Assembly (NCBI GenBank): GCA_946482625.1
Contig: CAMLSH010000048.1
Location: 1 to 13,949 of the forward strand
Direction: 5' to 3'
DNA from: an uncultured Opitutaceae bacterium
GTDB taxonomy: Bacteria > Verrucomicrobiota > Verrucomicrobiae > Opitutales > Opitutaceae
DNA: 13,949 nucleotides
This document shows positions 13,041 to 13,949 of the stretch, one piece after another. How positions within the stretch are numbered: position 1 is the stretch's first letter; each line of letters opens with the position of its first letter. A model generated the notes under the pieces. It was not told where the DNA came from, made no database searches, and was given only the letters and a program-made list of their open reading frames with translations. The position numbers were made by a program, and so were the translations under genes.

Positions 13041-13949
13041 TCACCCCTCCATCGCGAGCTGCTTACACGCCTTCAGGTCCACCTTGCCCGTGCCCAGCAT
13101 CGGGATCGCCTCCACGCGTTTGATCGTCCTCGGAATCCAAAGCGTCGCCAAACCCGCCTCCTGCAGTTTATCGCGCAGCTGATCGGTCGTGATGTCCTGC
13201 GTCGTCAGCAACACCAACGCCTCCCCCTTCGACGCGTCGGGCACGCCGACCACCACCGCCTGCGTCTCCGCGAGATCCCAGTCAAAGGCCGACGCGATCG
13301 CGTTCTCCACCGTCCCATGCGGCACCATCTCGCCGCCGATTTTGGAGAAGCGCGAAAGCCGTCCTTCGATGAACAAAAAGCCATCTTCGTCGAAACGCGC
13401 CAGATCGCCCGTGACGAACCACCCGTCGCGAAACGCCGCCGCCGTTTTTTCCGCGTCCTTCAAGTAACCGCCGAACACGTTCGGCCCGCGGAACAACAGC
13501 ATGCCCGTCTCCGTCAGCGGCTTCTCCGCAAATGTATCCGGATCGACGATGCGCGCCGTGATGCCCGGCATCATGCGCCCGACTGAACCGAGTCGCTTCC
13601 CTTCCTGTGGCGCGCCCGTCTCCGTGATCACCGGCGGATGATGCTGATTCACGTTCGCCACCGGCGTCGTTTCCGTCAGCCCGTAGCCTTGCATGATCTC
13701 AATGTGGAACCGTTCGGTAAACGCGTCGTACAAATCGCGGGGCATCTTTTCCGCGCCGGAAACCAACAGCCCCAACGACCGCAGCTCCCATGGCTCGGCG
13801 CGCTTCAAGATCGGCCGCAAGAACGTTGGCGCGCCGATCATCACCGTCACTTCTTCGTCGCGGATAGCGTCCACGATCTTCCGCGTATCGAGCGGACTCG
13901 GCACCGTGACCACATGACACCCGCGAAGCAGCGGATACCACAGCGTCAC
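13041..13949 (-). CDS. C-terminal part of an AMP-dependent acyl-CoA/acyl-ACP synthetase (Aas-like), 5' end beyond window
   Basis: The last 302 residues of an ANL-superfamily adenylating enzyme; the frame is open through the right edge. Motifs in order are LVSGAEKMP (62-70), the adenine-binding GYGLTETTPV (88-97), GSVGRMMPG, the ATP-ribose motif WFVTGDLARFDEDGFLFIEG with its Asp182, the hinge GRLSRFSKIGGEMV, and the catalytic Lys289 in LGTGKVDL. The enzyme would activate a fatty acid as acyl-AMP and pass it to a thiol carrier. The ending AIPMLGTGKVDL resembles the synthetase half of Aas, which reacylates lysophospholipid, so the missing N-terminus may hold an acyltransferase and possibly a transporter domain. 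It is convergent with the ArsR-methyltransferase gene, with a terminator downstream. The first GTG seen at the edge is internal, not the true start. Confidence 0.9.
   Translation of the reverse strand: MTLWYPLLRGCHVVTVPSPLDTRKIVDAIRDEEVTVMIGAPTFLRPILKRAEPWELRSLGLLVSGAEKMPRDLYDAFTERFHIEIMQGYGLTETTPVANVNQHHPPVITETGAPQEGKRLGSVGRMMPGITARIVDPDTFAEKPLTETGMLLFRGPNVFGGYLKDAEKTAAAFRDGWFVTGDLARFDEDGFLFIEGRLSRFSKIGGEMVPHGTVENAIASAFDWDLAETQAVVVGVPDASKGEALVLLTTQDITTDQLRDKLQEAGLATLWIPRTIKRVEAIPMLGTGKVDLKACKQLAMEG

Overview
The window looks like a high-GC chromosomal segment from a verrucomicrobial bacterium, most likely of the Opitutaceae type. Three things suggest this: a long GreA-type elongation factor with a large extra N-terminal region (a form I know from the Chlamydiae/Verrucomicrobia side of the PVC group), start codons that mostly lack a Shine-Dalgarno sequence, and a mix of polysaccharide-degrading and IPT/TIG surface genes among housekeeping genes. 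This placement is inferred from protein character only; no rRNA marker is present.

Left part (1-3390, all minus strand): an AraC-family regulator (2482-3390) lies directly upstream of a large secreted glycoside hydrolase family 2 enzyme (2276 to beyond base 1, so truncated by the window edge). The 205-bp gap between the two coding regions holds two notable signals. One is a pair of 15-bp direct repeats exactly 21 bp apart, which is AraC-type half-site geometry. The other is a perfect LacI/cre-type palindrome close to the hydrolase start. Together they look like a sugar-inducible promoter.

Middle left (3445-6640, minus strand): a tightly packed operon of a HemW-like radical SAM protein, an exported member of the SAM hydroxide adenosyltransferase (DUF62) family and an exported M23 metallopeptidase. 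Each junction is a 4-bp ATGA stop/start overlap, so translation is probably coupled. The araC gene follows after a short gap with no terminator and may be the last gene of this unit. This operon is the least conventional part of the window, because it places a SAM-cleaving fold outside the cytoplasm next to a cell-wall hydrolase.

Middle right (6698-11315): divergent from hemW is an IPT/TIG-domain lipoprotein ended by a strong terminator. Next come rsmB (minus strand; 16S rRNA m5C methyltransferase) and, divergent from it, the 612-residue GreA-fusion gene with its own strong terminator.

Right part (11360-13949): a small DUF4870-like membrane protein (minus strand, with a terminator) is divergent from a fused ArsR-type HTH/SAM-methyltransferase regulator (plus strand). 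The latter is convergent with the C-terminal part of an acyl-CoA/acyl-ACP synthetase (minus strand), cut by the right edge. The 188-bp convergent gap carries a REP-like element, a long perfect hairpin and a probable minus-strand terminator. I saw no rRNA, tRNA, CRISPR array or insertion sequence, and no gene-free stretch over 300 bp.
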